From Neovahlkampfia damariscottae (lineage: Eukaryota; Heterolobosea; Selenaionea; Neovahlkampfiida; Neovahlkampfiidae), in assembly GCA_016618085.1 (NCBI GenBank), contig JABLTG010000116.1:1-64000 (forward strand): a stretch of 64,000 nt of DNA, given 5' to 3'. A model generated the notes under the pieces. The model had not been told where the DNA came from and ran no database searches. It was given only the letters and a program-made list of their open reading frames with translations. This document shows positions 21,201 to 35,100 of the stretch, in pieces. Each line of letters begins with the position of its first letter. Position 1 is the stretch's first letter. The position numbers were made by a program, and so were the translations under genes.

Positions 21201-22757
21201 TTATTCGACTTCCAATGACAGTTGAAACAATTTAATCTCATTCAAATAATACGAGCTGTGTGTTGTTTCGAACTCGACTTTTGCAAGGTTTAAATATTTG
21301 GCTGTGTTGATCTTTTCATCTTGGATTTTGCTCATTAAAAGAAACATTTTACCTTTGTCTTGTGACATTCCATTTTGAAGTAAAAATTGAATTGGTAAGC
21401 AATATTTGACTTCATTTTCCAAAATAAAATTTAATTCTATTTTGAATAAAATGAACCTGTAATAAAACAATTCAAATTTGTTTTGTGATTCTTTCAATCC
21501 AAATTCAATATAACTCAATGCAGAAGTTGGGTTGGATTTTATTAATATTTCAATCATCAATAATAATGATTCTAATTTTTTAATGAGGTGAACTTCATTT
21601 TGAAATAAAGTTTTTGCCAAATAAAAGGACTTTTCAATTTCATTCTTTTGAAAAAATAAATATTTTGATTCATTTAAGTAATTATTTTTCATTTGTAGTT
21701 GATTCATTTTATTAGAGTGGTGGTAATTTTTATTATCAACTTTTCCTTCCTGCAAATTAAAATCTAATAATTTTGATTTGAAAAATGAATTATTTTTTAA
21801 AAATATTGATTGTTGATTGAATTGAATCAATAATTTATTACCTTTTCTCTCATTTAATGTTAGTGATTTTAATTTATTTTCTTCTTGTTGCTTTGAAAAT
21901 AAATATGAATTATATTCTTCTTCTTCTTCATCACTTCATTTTTAATAATATCAAATATTTGTTTACTTAGTATTTTTACTATTAAATATTTTAATTATAA
22001 TTAATTTCCTAACTTTAAAATTGAAATTAAAGTTGCATCATTTTTTTGATAAGAAATATTCAATGATTCTTTTTTTGATTGTTTATAAAATTCATCATTA
22101 TCATATTTAAAATATAATTCAGGTAAATTTAATAAATATTCATTACTCTTTTCAATTTCATTTCTTTCAAAAATATATTTCTTTTCTATTTCAAAATCAA
22201 AATGATCATTTTTATCTTTTCTTTTTTCTACTCTTCTTATTTCTTTCCATTTATTTAATTTTAAAAAGAGATTGGAAACTAAATCTAAATGGTTTTACAT
22301 TTAAAAAAAATAAAAAAAAAAACCAAATATTAATCTTTTCTTAGTTTACATTCTTCAAACATTAATTCATGAATATTAAGCAATAAATTTCTCATAAATA
22401 ATCCTAATATACTCGTTTTTTCCTTTCTTTTAATTTAAGTCCATAGTCTTACAATATTCTCCATATTTGAAAATAGCGAAAATAAATTATATAATTCATC
22501 AATAGAATCTTCAACGTAATATTCAAAATATACATTAAATTTTTCGTAAATCATAGGTATATTCAATACATTTTTAAAGTACTGTTCTAATTCATTATAA
22601 AATACTTCTTTTTTTTTGAGACACTAAAGTACAATTAAATCGTATTTTTATATTTTACAATATCGACAAGATATAATGCTAGTTCATCTATGTTCGGATA
22701 ATCTTCGTCATAAATCTTGATTAAAATACCAATAACAACATCATCAACTTTCGTCAT
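21201..22757 (-). CDS. ANAPC5: Probable anaphase-promoting complex subunit 5 (APC5)
   Basis: Scaffold subunit of the APC/C ubiquitin ligase. Seen: start MTKVDDVVIGILIKIYDED; SILGLFMRNLLLNIHELMFEE, resembling APC5 SVVGLFLRHM...KLSF; and in the C-terminal exon TPR-like helices, with FLLQNGMSQDKGKMFLLMSKI matching APC5 ILADGAILDKGRAMFLVAKC, followed by YLNLAKVEFE. The order of these blocks fits. The protein, perhaps 450-480 residues, is shorter than animal APC5, and the middle is rich in Asn/Lys. Introns at about 22622-22640, 22425-22450, 22297-22345 and two near 21840-22020; the middle exon borders are uncertain. An ATTGGTCAA box lies 15 nt upstream of the start. Confidence 0.66.
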
Positions 22758-22917
22758 CTCTTCTTGTTGTAATTGGTCAAAATGGAAAAAATTAATTGAA
22801 TGCTTTTTATTAAGTTTTTTTTATATATTTATTTTAAAAAATCGAAAATAAAAAAAAGTAAAATAAATATCAATTGATTGAGCCAATCAAATCCAACAAA
22901 AAAAGTGAATTGGTTCA
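22758..22917. promoter_or_regulatory. Divergent promoter APC5 / BAR-RhoGAP
   Basis: 160-nt gap carrying ATTGGTCAA at 22772-22780 near the APC5 start and CCAATCAAA at 22883-22891 near the RhoGAP start, again one box per gene. Confidence 0.45.
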
Positions 22918-24985
22918 ATGGAAAACAAAAACGTGCACCTTGATGAAAAGAAATCTGATTTTAAAGACAATCCATTTTTTAAAAAGAATATGACTATTGG
23001 AAAGAAAATGATTTTAAAGTCACTTGGAAAAGTTGATCCAACTGATCACCCAGAAGGTATTGAAAATCCAATATTATTTAACTCTTATAAAAAAGGTTAT
23101 CCAACAATTAATCATGGATTTCAAGATTTACATGATCATTATAAAGAAATGTTACAAAATAATAAAAAACTAGTCAAAACACAAGGACAAGTAATGGCAG
23201 ATGAAACTACTTTTGCAGAAGGATTAATTCATTATTCACAAAAGATTAAAGCTATTGATAAAGATATAACTAAAGTAACTAATCCATATTTAAAGTGTGA
23301 AATGGAGTTTCCTGAAACTTTAAAAGTATGTGGAAGTACAATGATGTATTTTAGTGAATTATTTACAATGTTTCAACATAAACATCAAGATTTTTATGAT
23401 AAAGTATTTGAATTAAATCAAGATACAGAAACATTATTAAACTTAAAATCAGAATATAAAGTTGCTAAATTAGAACATGATACCATTTTAACAAAATTAA
23501 ATACAATAAAGAAACAACATAAAACAAATGATTTACGTTTACCTACTTTAACAAGAGAATATGAAGAAGCAAAAGATTATATGAATGATATATTTTTAGA
23601 TTTATGTGATGAATATGAATTTACAAGAAGAAGAAGAGATATTGATTATTCATCTCATTTAAAAGATTTATTAAATGAATATCATGATTTTTTTAAAACT
23701 GGTTTAAAAGTATTAGAAAGTGTACAAGAAAAAGTTGAAACAAAAAATTTACCAAAATTTGAAAGAAAAAAATATTTAGAAAAAGAACAAAAAATGAATA
23801 AAAAAATATATGGTATTGATATTGATGTAATTGCAGAAAGAGAAGATCGAAGAACACCAGAAATATTTGAATATTTAATTAATTATTTAAAAAATAATGC
23901 ATTAAATGTTGAAGGTATTTTTAGAATATCAGGTGAACAACCAGAAAGTATTTCTTTTTATTTTTTTTAAAACTATTAAAAGTTGATAAAATTAAAAGAA
24001 GTAAGATAAAATATGATATTAATTTTGTGATAAAAATATAGTTATAAATGAAGGTACAATACCATCAGACCAAGAATTAAACAAAGATATTCATGTTACA
24101 TCAGGTTGTTTAAAATTATATTTAAGATCTTTACCAATACCATTATTAACTTATAATGCTTATGATATATTTTTATCAATTGCAGATGTTGAAGATGAAA
24201 ATTTAAAATTAGAAAAATTATCAACCATTATTTTATCTTTATCACCAATTAAAATATATTCTTTGGGTATTTTATTAGATTTATTATTTGAAATTCAATT
24301 AAATTCAGATAAAAATAAAATGAATATTAAAAATTTAGCGATAGTTTTTGGTTTGAATTTAATTTGATTTCTAACTAAATTAGGAAATAATATTTTAAAG
24401 TCACCTTATTCTGATCAATCAAAATTAATGAAAGATCAAACTAAAATTACAAGTTTAACAGAATCATTAATACTTTTATATCCAAAATTAAAACAAGTTT
24501 TATTTGAAGGAAGAGCGATTGTATCTTCATTACCACCTCCAATTCAAACTGAAAAACCAAAGAAAATGATTATTCAAGTACCATCATCTCCATCATCAAA
24601 TACTTCATCAATTCAAGAAACTCAAAAAATATCATCTTCAGTCAAAAGAGTAAAACCATTACCAACGTTACCTCCAAAAGGTGTATCTGTTACACCTCAA
24701 AAAATACCAACAAAACCAAAGAGTCCAAAATTGACACCAAGAGATATTGATACTCCTGTGCAAGAAGACGATGATACAAACGAAAACAATGAAGAATTGT
24801 GGACAATTTATGTTGATGATACTGAAGTTGATATGACTATACCTCAAATTCAAAAGAGATTACCTCCTGGTTGGGTTGTTTATCCAACTGACGAAGAAGA
24901 TGATGTTTATTATTATGAAGAAGAAACACAAGAATCACATTGGGAAGTTCCTGATGATTTTGATAGATCTGGATTATTTTCTTAA
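22918..24985 (+). CDS. BAR-RhoGAP-WW domain protein
   Basis: Expected to sense or bend membranes and switch off Rho GTPases there. Domains: a BAR-type coiled-coil region at residues about 60-290 (LHDHYKEML, FAEGLIHYSQKI, LCDEYEFTRRRRDIDY), then a RhoGAP domain with the arginine-finger motif GIFRISG near residue 340, VTSGCLKLYLRSLPIPLL and the NLAIVFGLNL block in the next exon. A proline/serine-rich linker follows, then one WW domain near the end (LPPGWVVYPTDEEDD...YYEE..ESHWEVP). Introns at about 23947-23982, 24003-24041 and 24364-24383. The arginine finger is present, so GAP activity is likely. This is the SH3BP1/Nadrin-like layout with WW in place of SH3. Confidence 0.85.
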
Positions 24986-24994
24986 AATAAATTT

Positions 24995-27900
24995 TTATAG
25001 TTTATATTCATCTTCATTAATAATTTGAAATTTTTCATGAACATGTACATTTTCAAATAATTCATTTTCAATTTGATAACAATTTAAAATTCCATTTGAT
25101 AGACCAATAATAATTTCATTTTTTGATTTAAATTCTAAACATTTAATTGAATTTGATGTCTTTTGAAAAGAATGTATATTTTTAAAATCATATACTCTTT
25201 TAATTGATAATAATCTATTATTTCCACCTTGAATAAAATATTTTGAATTTTCTAAAAATTCAATAGAGTGTAAAATATCATTTGTATTTTCTTTATAAAT
25301 TAATTCACCATTAATTGAATATAAATATAAAAATCTATCTTCAAAAGAATGAATTAAAATATGACCATCATTTGATATTTTTACAATATTTAATTGTTTT
25401 TTATTTGGATGAATAATTTTTCTAATTAAATTACCATTTCTTAAATCATGAATCATACAAATACCGTTAATTGAACCTGATACAACAACATCTAAATCTT
25501 CATTTAAATCTAAAGAAATGATTGGACTTTCATGACCATATAATGTTAAAAATAATGATAATATTTCATTTGTATTTTTAGTTGATAAATTTATATTCCA
25601 TATTTTGATAGTACAATCTTTTGATCCAGATAATAATATTTTACTTTTTTTTGATAATTTTAAACAAGTAACAATATCTTTATGATCAAAAATTGAATTT
25701 AAGATTTTTAATTTATCTTGTAAATTTGATATTTTTATACTTTTATCAAAATGACCACAACTAAATAAATATTTTTCACCACTAATACCAAAACAAGATG
25801 AATTAATAATTGCATCAGATGCATATGGTATACCTAATGATATATTAATAATGGATGTTGGTTTTAATTTTAAATAATTATAAATGTATACTTCTCTATT
25901 CATATTTAAAATATATTGTCTATCATTTTCAAAATGAATAAATATAATTGGTTGATTAATATCTAAAATTTGATTGGTAAAAAATGGATTAATATCATAT
26001 GATCTATTCCAATAGGAAGGTGATTGATATATTTTTAATTTCTTTTTTTTTGGATGAGGCTATATAGTGTGTGTTAATATTATTTTAAATGAAATTTACT
26101 TTAAAAAATAATTGACTTGGAGTTTGACCAAAATTAGATATTTGAGTTTCAAAAGATGCTTTTAAAATTGGATCTTTAATTTCATCAATATCAATCATTC
26201 CTTCATAAGTTAAATAATAAAAAATATTGAATGATTTAACAGCTTCTGGTCCTTTTTGTTTATAACCAAATATTAAATCAATCCATTCATTTAAATGTTG
26301 TGAAACATAATCAGATTCTAATGCATCTCTATTAATTCTAATAAAGTTTTCTGATGAACCATTTGCCCATTTTGGTAAAATAACATCTGATACTATTTCA
26401 TTATTTTGTTTTACACCTAAATTAATATTATTTATATTTTTTAAAAAATCAGGAAAATAATAAAATTCTGGTATTAATTCTTTAACATCAGAAATAGATA
26501 ACATAATATTATTCCAAGTTGATTCAATAGAATGAAATAATCTATCTGGTAAATCAAATTGACCACCTTGTAATGTAATATTTTGATTTGAAAATGGTTC
26601 AATTCTAATTAAATAATATAAAACTGATCCAACACTTGAATAATGTGATCCCCAATGAAACTTTGGTATTGTATCATCAATAAATGATTCATATCTTTCT
26701 TTTACTTCTTGTTTCTTTTTTTCATTTACAATACCAATAGGTTTTGATAAATCTCTATAAATAGATTCATCATTTAAATTTATAGTTTCACTTTTATAAT
26801 CATTTAATATCCATGGAAATATTGGATATTGTGTTAAATCACTATAGGTTCTATTTGCAATAGTATTTAAATTCATTAAATATTCAAAATTTGATATTTC
26901 ATTATTTACCCATTTCTCTGTAATTTTTGATTGTTTTAATAATTTTGATGGTGTTTTATGTTGTAATCCATTCATTTTTAAATTTTTTAAATTTAATTTA
27001 AATATACTATTTATAACTAATTCAATATCATTCTTTTTAAAATTAAAAAAATAATTATATTTTGAATTTAAAAATATTTCGATTCCTGTATATCTTAATA
27101 AATATCTTCTTTTATAAATTTCTATTATTTCATTTAAACTAATTTTAATTTCATTCAATTCTTCATTAAATAATTCTTTTTCATTTTTTATTGTAAAAAA
27201 ATATATATTAGTTGTTGTAATTTCAAACTTTCCTTTAATTAAATTCATTGGTTTAACTAATTCACAATCAATTACACAAATAGTTTCTTCATTCATTTCT
27301 TTTTTATATTTCTCTTTATTTGATGTTTTTAATGATATTCCAATCCAATCTTTTTCTTGTTCAATATCATCTTTTAATGCTGATAATTCATTCTCTTTTT
27401 CAATATTTTCAATTGAATCTTCTTCTTCTGATAAAATTAATTCTTCTTCTTCTTCTTCTTCTTCTTGTTCTTGTTCTCTTTGTTTTATTGGTTTAATAAT
27501 TGTTGATTTCATTAAATTATCAAATGATGATGATGAATCAAACAATTTATCATTTTTTAAATTTGTAAATGAATTTAAATGTCCATTTGGATCAAATATT
27601 AATCTACATCTCATTCTAATTTCATTTTCTTTTGAATCTAAAATGAAATATTTTGGATTATTTGATCTATTAGATGACCAAACATTTTGACCACCATTTT
27701 TCATATTATTTAATTTAATTTTCCATTCATTTAATGTACTTTAAAATTTAATGTTTCAAAATAATCTTACATTAATTTTAATCTTCTTTGATTATCTTTC
27801 CAATTTGATTTTCTATTCAATTCTTCAAAATGTAAATGTTGTTTTTCTCTTAATGATTTTGTTATAAAGTTTTTTAAAGTTAAAGAAGAATCTATAGTGA

Positions 27901-30900
27901 ATAATTTTGTAATTGAATTCTTAAAATTCAATAAATTATTTTGATTTGATTTATTTTTTGAAATTAAATTTTGTATTTCATTTTTTGATTCTTTCATAAA
28001 TTGTAAAATTGGATCGGAATCTAAAATTGGTAAAAATTCAATAGTATAAATTAAAAAGAAATCTTTGTCTGATAAATTATCTTTTAAGATTTGATTTAAT
28101 ATTTTATCAATAATATCTGAATTAAAATCTTTTTGTAATAATTTTTGATTTTTTTTTAAAATTAAAGTTGAAGGTAAAATTAAATTTGATTGATGTTGTT
28201 CTAAACCAATGAATAGTTTTGAAATTGAATAATATATTCTTTGTGAATTAATTTCTTGAGTAAAATAATTTGATTTCCATTCAATTTTTGGTATCCTATC
28301 AGTTTCAATATCCATAATTAATAATGCTAATAATCTTTGAAAATGTTTCTCTTTTTCAATTTCATCTTTATTCAAATATTTTAACAATATTATTTGAAAT
28401 TTTAATAAAATAATAAACATTGTTTGATTTGGATATGATAATTTTGATGTTAATAATGGTGTAAATATACCTTTAACAATAGATTGAAATTTATTAATTT
28501 CATATTCTTGGTAATGTAATATAATCATTACTTCACTATTTTTTATACTTTTCTTTATTAAATAATCAAATAATTTCAAAATATTCTTTAAAATATCTAT
28601 ACATATATCTTCATTCTTCATTTCATATTCAAATTCAAACTCTTCAATAATTTTTAAAAATTGAAATAAATTGATAAAAAAGTATTCATCTCTTTTTAAT
28701 TTAATACTCTTTATAACATTTTCTAAATTCTTTATAATTTGATTTAAATATTTTAATTCAAATATATCTTGTATTTTAATTGGTTCCTTTTGATTAACAT
28801 TTGATTCCATTTTGTCTTCAAGTAGATTCTCTTCTTCTTCTTCTTGTTCAAATGGATTAATATCATCATCATCTTTTTTTTCTTCTTCTTCTTCTTTTTT
28901 TAAAACTTTATAAACATCCAATATTTTTTTAATATTTTTATAACCATCTTTTAAATTAAACAATTCTATTGAAATGATTGATAATATTTCAATAATTAAT
29001 TGATAAATTAAATTTGATTCATTTTTATTTTTTAAAAAAGATATTAAATAATATTCCCAATTATTTGTTGAAAGAAAAGATAAAACATTATCTTTTGATA
29101 TTTTTAATAACATTTTTAAATCAATTAAAAACTTTTCTTTCATTTTTTCATTTTTTAAACTTAATTTAAATAAAATTTGAAATAAGAAAATGAAATTTAA
29201 TTTTGTATGATTATAATTTATAGTATTTAAAATATTTAAACTAATATTATTAGTTATAATTTCTAAAATAGTTGTATATGTTTCTTCATCAAATTCAAAA
29301 TGTTCTAAATAATATTCAATACATAAATCTAAATTATATTCAATTCTATCCGTTTTTTCTAATAATTTACCAATTACTTTCAAAATATATATTCTAACAT
29401 TCTTTTTTTCATGTTGAATTAAAGTTGAAAATGGTACAAAAAATGATTCATCCTTCATATAATTAATTAAATCTGGTATACTTAAATCAATGAATGATAT
29501 TAATATTTTTAATATTTCAATAATAATATCTTGTTCAATTGAATCTAAAATATATTCTATAATTTTTAAATTTAGAAATAAATCTTACTTAAAATAGAAA
29601 TTAATTCATTTTGTTTAATTCCATCTTTTATCATTATTTTAATTAAATCATAAAATTGAACTCTTAAAATATAAATTTCTTTTTTTGATAGAGATATATT
29701 TATATTTTTAATAGTTTCATAAGAATAATAAAAATTTAAAACATCTAATAAATATTGAACATTACAAATTTCTTTAAAGTATTTTAAATTAGATTGTATT
29801 TCTTTTTTTAAAAAATTTATAATTTCAATTTGAATTTCAAATTTACATTTTGACCAAATTTGAAAATTTAAAAATATATGACTATAAAAATGTTTTAAAA
29901 ATTTATCATCATTTTCTGAATTCATTTCAATAATTGATGTTTGATTATCTTTTATAATTTCTAAGAAACCTTGTAATGTTTTAACTGTTTCTAAATTTAA
30001 ATGTTTATTTGTACTTAAAGAATCTAAAATGAATCCTAAAGTACAAAATGAATTATTTTCAATCATTTCAATTTGATTAATTTTTGAATTTTTTAACATT
30101 TCTTTAATTAAACTTAATATTCTTGCACACATTGAATATTCTAATGTCCAATCATTTTCTTTTAATAAATGAAATAATGGAAATAATATCTCAATTCCAC
30201 CAATACAATTTAATGTATTTCTAACATGATATGATACTAATACAATAGTACCTTTTAACATTTTAGCAGATGAATTCTTTTGTTGTGAATTATCAATACA
30301 TATTCTTCCAATACAACTTCTTGGATTAAATAATAAAAATGTTGATGAAAATAAATTCTCCATTCCTGACCAATTAAAATATATTGGATAAGAATCTCCT
30401 CTTTTAAATGTATATTGAAAATCAATACCACATAAATATATATTCTTCATATCTTGATCTTTTAAACATTTATCAAAAAAACAAATGGATGATAATTGAC
30501 CACAAAAACCTTTAACTTGATATTTTGAATGACTATTTTTTAATTAAAATTTAAATATTCTTCTTACAATGGTATATTAGTTCCAATATGACAAAAATTT
30601 AATTCAGAATAAAAATAAGGATAATTAAAATCTGATGTTTCTTTTAATTCACCATCAACATATAATTTTAATATTGATGAAAAAATAAAGTTTTTTAAAT
30701 GAGATATTTGTATTGAATACCATTTATTAGTTTGAAAGAAATGATTAAATGTACATCTATATATTTTACCTGATATTATAGTTTGTATTATTAATCTAGA
30801 ATTTTTAAATAATAATTCTAATGAATTTCCTTTATCATCATAAAAACTAAATATTCTATAACATTCTGATGTTGATGTCTTTTCAAATCTTAACCATGTT

Positions 30901-31616
30901 GAAAATGTATAACTTGAACTTGGAAACTTTAATTTTGTAAATATTAATCCACAATCACTTCCATCAAAATTAAAAAATGAACTTGGATTGCTATTTCTTG
31001 TCATCTTTTTTATATATTCAATTATTAAAGGTGATATATCTTCTCTTAATTCTTTTTGATTTAATCTTAATAATAACTTTAATTCTTTAACTTCAATAGT
31101 ATGTGTTCCAAGTATACCTCTTTTATAAATTATTATTAATAATATTTTATTTTACATCAAAAATACAATCTTTTGAACAACAGAAGATGATAAGTTTTCA
31201 TTTTCATTTAAAATATTAAATATCTTTTGTACAATTCCAATTTGACTAGCTAAAGCACTATCAATTGTACACTCTTCTAATAAGATTATTAATTTTTCTA
31301 AAATTTCCTTTTTTTAAAAAAGTTATATTTTTGTAGTTTCATACATTTTGTTCTGTTTCAGATATTGCAGGTAACATGGAAAGTATAGTTAATAAAACTT
31401 TTGGATTTTTGAAAATATAATTCTTTTGAACATCAAATTTTCCTCCAACAAGCTTGATTCAATCTTTTTAGTTTTTATTTATTTTACTTTGTCAAACAAA
31501 ACTGAAATTACATTTCTTGAAAATTTTTGATTTGAACCAAAAAATGATACCAGATTGTTCACTTCCTGAAGACTTTGGGCATTCTCCAGTTGATTCACAA
31601 AATCTTCAACCTCCAT
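24995..31616 (-). CDS. BEACH-domain protein of the neurobeachin/LRBA group
   Basis: Large vesicle-traffic protein of about 2,000 residues. Order from the N-terminus: helical armadillo-like start ([20 protein letters not shown]), a concanavalin/LamG-like domain ([25 protein letters not shown] at 30900-31000; [15 protein letters not shown]), a DUF4704-type helical region, an acidic linker, then PH-BEACH at 26085-27704 with [58 protein letters not shown] and GQTPSQLF, and a C-terminal WD40 propeller ([11 protein letters not shown]). The LamG plus DUF4704 plus PH-BEACH plus WD40 order is that of NBEA/LRBA and dictyostelid LvsA-D relatives, though it is shorter. At least eight introns. The start is the ATG just after GATTGG (31630-31635). 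Confidence 0.9.
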
Positions 31617-31699
31617 TCCATTCAATAATGATTGGTTGATTCAACTTGAGGATTTTTATAAAATAAAAAAGAAAAAATAAAATGAGTTTTTTTATTAAT

Positions 31700-32034
31700 T
31701 TAATGACTAGCCTTTTTGGCAACCATTGAAACTATCATACCTGCACCACCTAAAATAAAAAATACAGCATGATATCCTGCTGCTATAAAGCACGAAGCTG
31801 CTTTTTGATATTTATCATTTGATATATCTTTCGCTAATGCAAAAGAATATGAATCAATTGCGATTAAAGTTCCAAAGAATGACTTTTTGTAATTAGTTTT
31901 CTAAAATAAATTTACCAAAATAACAAGACCAAGTGCACCCATAAGAAGTAATGCACCGGAGACTATATTTTAATAATCAAATAAATATGGTTACTTATAG
32001 GACAATAAGATGTGAGAAAAGTGCTCTTTGCCAT
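31700..32034 (-). CDS. RNASEK: Ribonuclease kappa (V-ATPase-associated RNASEK)
   Basis: Small two-span membrane protein of about 90 residues. Seen after two introns (about 31978-32007 and 31893-31917): MAKSTFLTSYCPIISGALLL, MGALGLVILSFFGTLI, SNDKYQKAASCFIAAGYHA, FFILGGAGMIVSMVA. This matches RNASEK: Cys near the N-terminus, first span, a loop, then CFIAAG at the second span. Known: RNASEK binds the V-ATPase and is needed for endocytic uptake. It lies between the BEACH and HEATR5 genes on the same strand. A GATTGG box (32065-32070) is about 30 nt upstream. Confidence 0.75.
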
Positions 32035-32127
32035 TTTGTGTATTTTTGTTTGAAGGATGAAGATGATTGGATAAAAATAGTTAAACTTTTTTGGATTTTC
32101 GGAAGGAACAATATGAAAAAATAAAAT

Positions 32128-35100
32128 TTAATTTTGAGATGATTTAAATATATCCTGAATCTCTAGTACAATATTTTGTGGTAATTTTTGAATTTCATTT
32201 CTAAATTGATTTGGAGATGAAGTTGCAACTCTTGTGAAACATTCTATTTCAAAGAAATGAGTTAATTTTTGAATTTACGTTGACACAATTTGTTTAATAT
32301 CACAATGTTATTATTTGATGAAAATCTAAATAAAATTAATAAAATTGGAATCATTAAAGATAAAAAGTTCGAAATATTCTTTTGTTCAATTAAAGAGAAT
32401 GAAGCTAATAAGATATTAATTCCACAACAAATTGAATTTATCAAATGTTTTGAAATCATTTGATTATTTTTTGAAATTTGAATTAAAAATTGATACAAGA
32501 ATGGACAAATTTGACCAAGATAATGAATAGATAAATTTGAATAACCTTGTCTTTTGTAAAAGATTAATCTTTTGAATAAAATAATATTTACCTTGCTAAA
32601 AAGACAATACCATTTTGAATACCTTTTAAAATTAAATATAAATTTAGTTCATTAAATTCAATATTTAAATTATTTGTTAATATTAATATTGAATATTGAT
32701 GTATTTCAATATCATTTTCATTTAAATTAAAATGAAAAGATAACAAAATGAATAATATTTCAATTTCAAAAGAAGATTGAATTTTTTGATTTTGAATTCT
32801 ATTTATTAGAATATGATTAATTAATATATCTAATAAATTTAAATTTGAATTTAAATCTAAATTTAATTTCATTGAATTTAATAATAAAAGTAAAACATCA
32901 ATTATATTTTTACTAATATTTTCATTATTAAAATATTCAATCATTTTTATTAAAATAAAACTGATATTTGAATAATTTGATTTTGTTAATTTAAATTTTT
33001 CAAACAATAATTTTAATAAATTCAAATTATTTATAATTACATTCTCATTTTTAATATCATTAATTATCCATTGATTTTGAAGTGTATTATCAAATAATAA
33101 TGGAAAATTAAATTTTAAAGAATTTAAAATAATTTCAATAATTGAATTTACAATATGAAATTCTGATATTTTTGAATCTTTAAATTTTATATTTTTTAAA
33201 ATGGATTCTATTAAATATTCAAAATTTAAATTTGATGGTAATTTAATTAAACAAAGTAATATTTCAAAACATATTGACTATTAAATTTAGTAAAATAATA
33301 ATTTAGATTTACAGGAGAAGTAATAGATTCACAAAATGAAGTTGAATTTAAAATTAAATTAATTGAATTTAAACAAGAATTTAAAATATCTTTCTCTTTT
33401 GAATTATATAATTGAAATAAAGATAAACCAATAATTAAAATATTTTCATTTTCATTTTGATGTAATGAAATTAAAGATAATGATTCTAAAATAAAATGAA
33501 ATGAACTTTTAAAATAATTAAATATTTCATTTTGAGTTCCATCATTATAAAAATAAAACATATCATTAAATTCTTGTTTCATTATCCAATCACTATTAAT
33601 TGAATTTAAAATAGATACATCTCTTCTTGTTATTTTTAATTTTAAATCATCTTTTAAAAAATTAAAAAAATGATATTTTAAAGGTTCAATTAACGGTTGT
33701 AATATATTTAATAAAACTAAATTCTCATTTTTAATTGATGATGTAATTAATATTGAATAAGTTTTTAATATTTCTATTTTTAAAATAGATGTTGAAATAT
33801 CACCAAAATTATTTAAAATTGAAGATGATTTAGAATTAATATTCAAAATATCAATTGGAAAGAAATTAAAAAATAATTTTGATATTCTAATTAATGTTTT
33901 TTCTTGATTCAATAAAAGTAAAGATGGAAAAAATATTGAAATAAAATCACAAATTGAAATAAATAATAAATAAGATGATGATACTTTAGATTTTTCAATT
34001 AATTTTTGTAATGCAGAAATAAAATGAATAGTAAAATCATTCAAAATTAATTCATCATTTTCATCTTTCTTTTCACCATATAATATTAAAATTTGTTTAA
34101 AGATATTTATAGACTTAATTTGAATTAAAATGGATTCAATTGAAATTGTAAAATTTAAAATATAAATAATTTCATTCAAATAATGATTATCCAATAATTC
34201 ATTTTTATAAATATTTAAAAATAGATTTAAAACTTCCAATAAAAATAGTTTCGTTTTAAAATTATAATTTTCTTTTTTTTCTTTTAAAATTAATTTAAAT
34301 AAAGTTATTAAGTAATTAATTGGTATTATTTTTAATTTAATTTGAAATGAAATTAATTCTTTAAAAGAAGATATTTCCTTTTCCTTTTTTGATTCATTTA
34401 AATAATCAAACAATAAATTTAAATTAAAATTATTTAAAATTAAAGATTGATTTGTTTTTGAAATAACATTTAAACAATCTATTGTAGATTGTCTTAATTT
34501 TTTATTTTTTAAAAATAATTTTAAATGAGGTAATATTTGATTAATTTTAATTAAATTTGGAGAAATAATGATTGATCTTTCAATTAAATTTATAGATTCA
34601 ATATTAATTAAATAGTTTGATGAATTTAAAAAGTCATTTAAAAAGAATTCAAATAATTTAACTAAATATTTCTTTTTTAAAATATCATTACCAAATACAC
34701 CTAAAAATGAATGTAAATTCTTTGCTGATAATAATAAAATATGTTTATCTGAAGATTTAATTGAAAATATTAACATTGATAATAATTGTGTAATAGATTC
34801 AATATAAGGTGTAAATGAAACACCAATAGATTCACTAATTAACCATAATGATTCAAGAGATGCACTTTGTAATTCAATTAAATTTGATCTACAAAATGTT
34901 TGTAATAATGAAACAGTTGAAGGTAAAAGTATTTGAGATTTCATTGATAAACTTGAATTTACTTTACCTAATGCTAATGCATATCCAATTCTAATTGGAC
35001 CACTTCCATTTATTAATTTTTCATTTGATCTTTTAATTAAATCTTCTAATATTACATTACCCAATAAAATAGATAAATAACCCATTGATTCAGATGAACA

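Noticed and set aside
20876-21241. Open frames rich in NPNQIQTK (minus) or GFGLDLVW (plus)
   Set aside because: They are translations of the GGTTT/GGATTT minisatellite in several frames and have no start context or homology.
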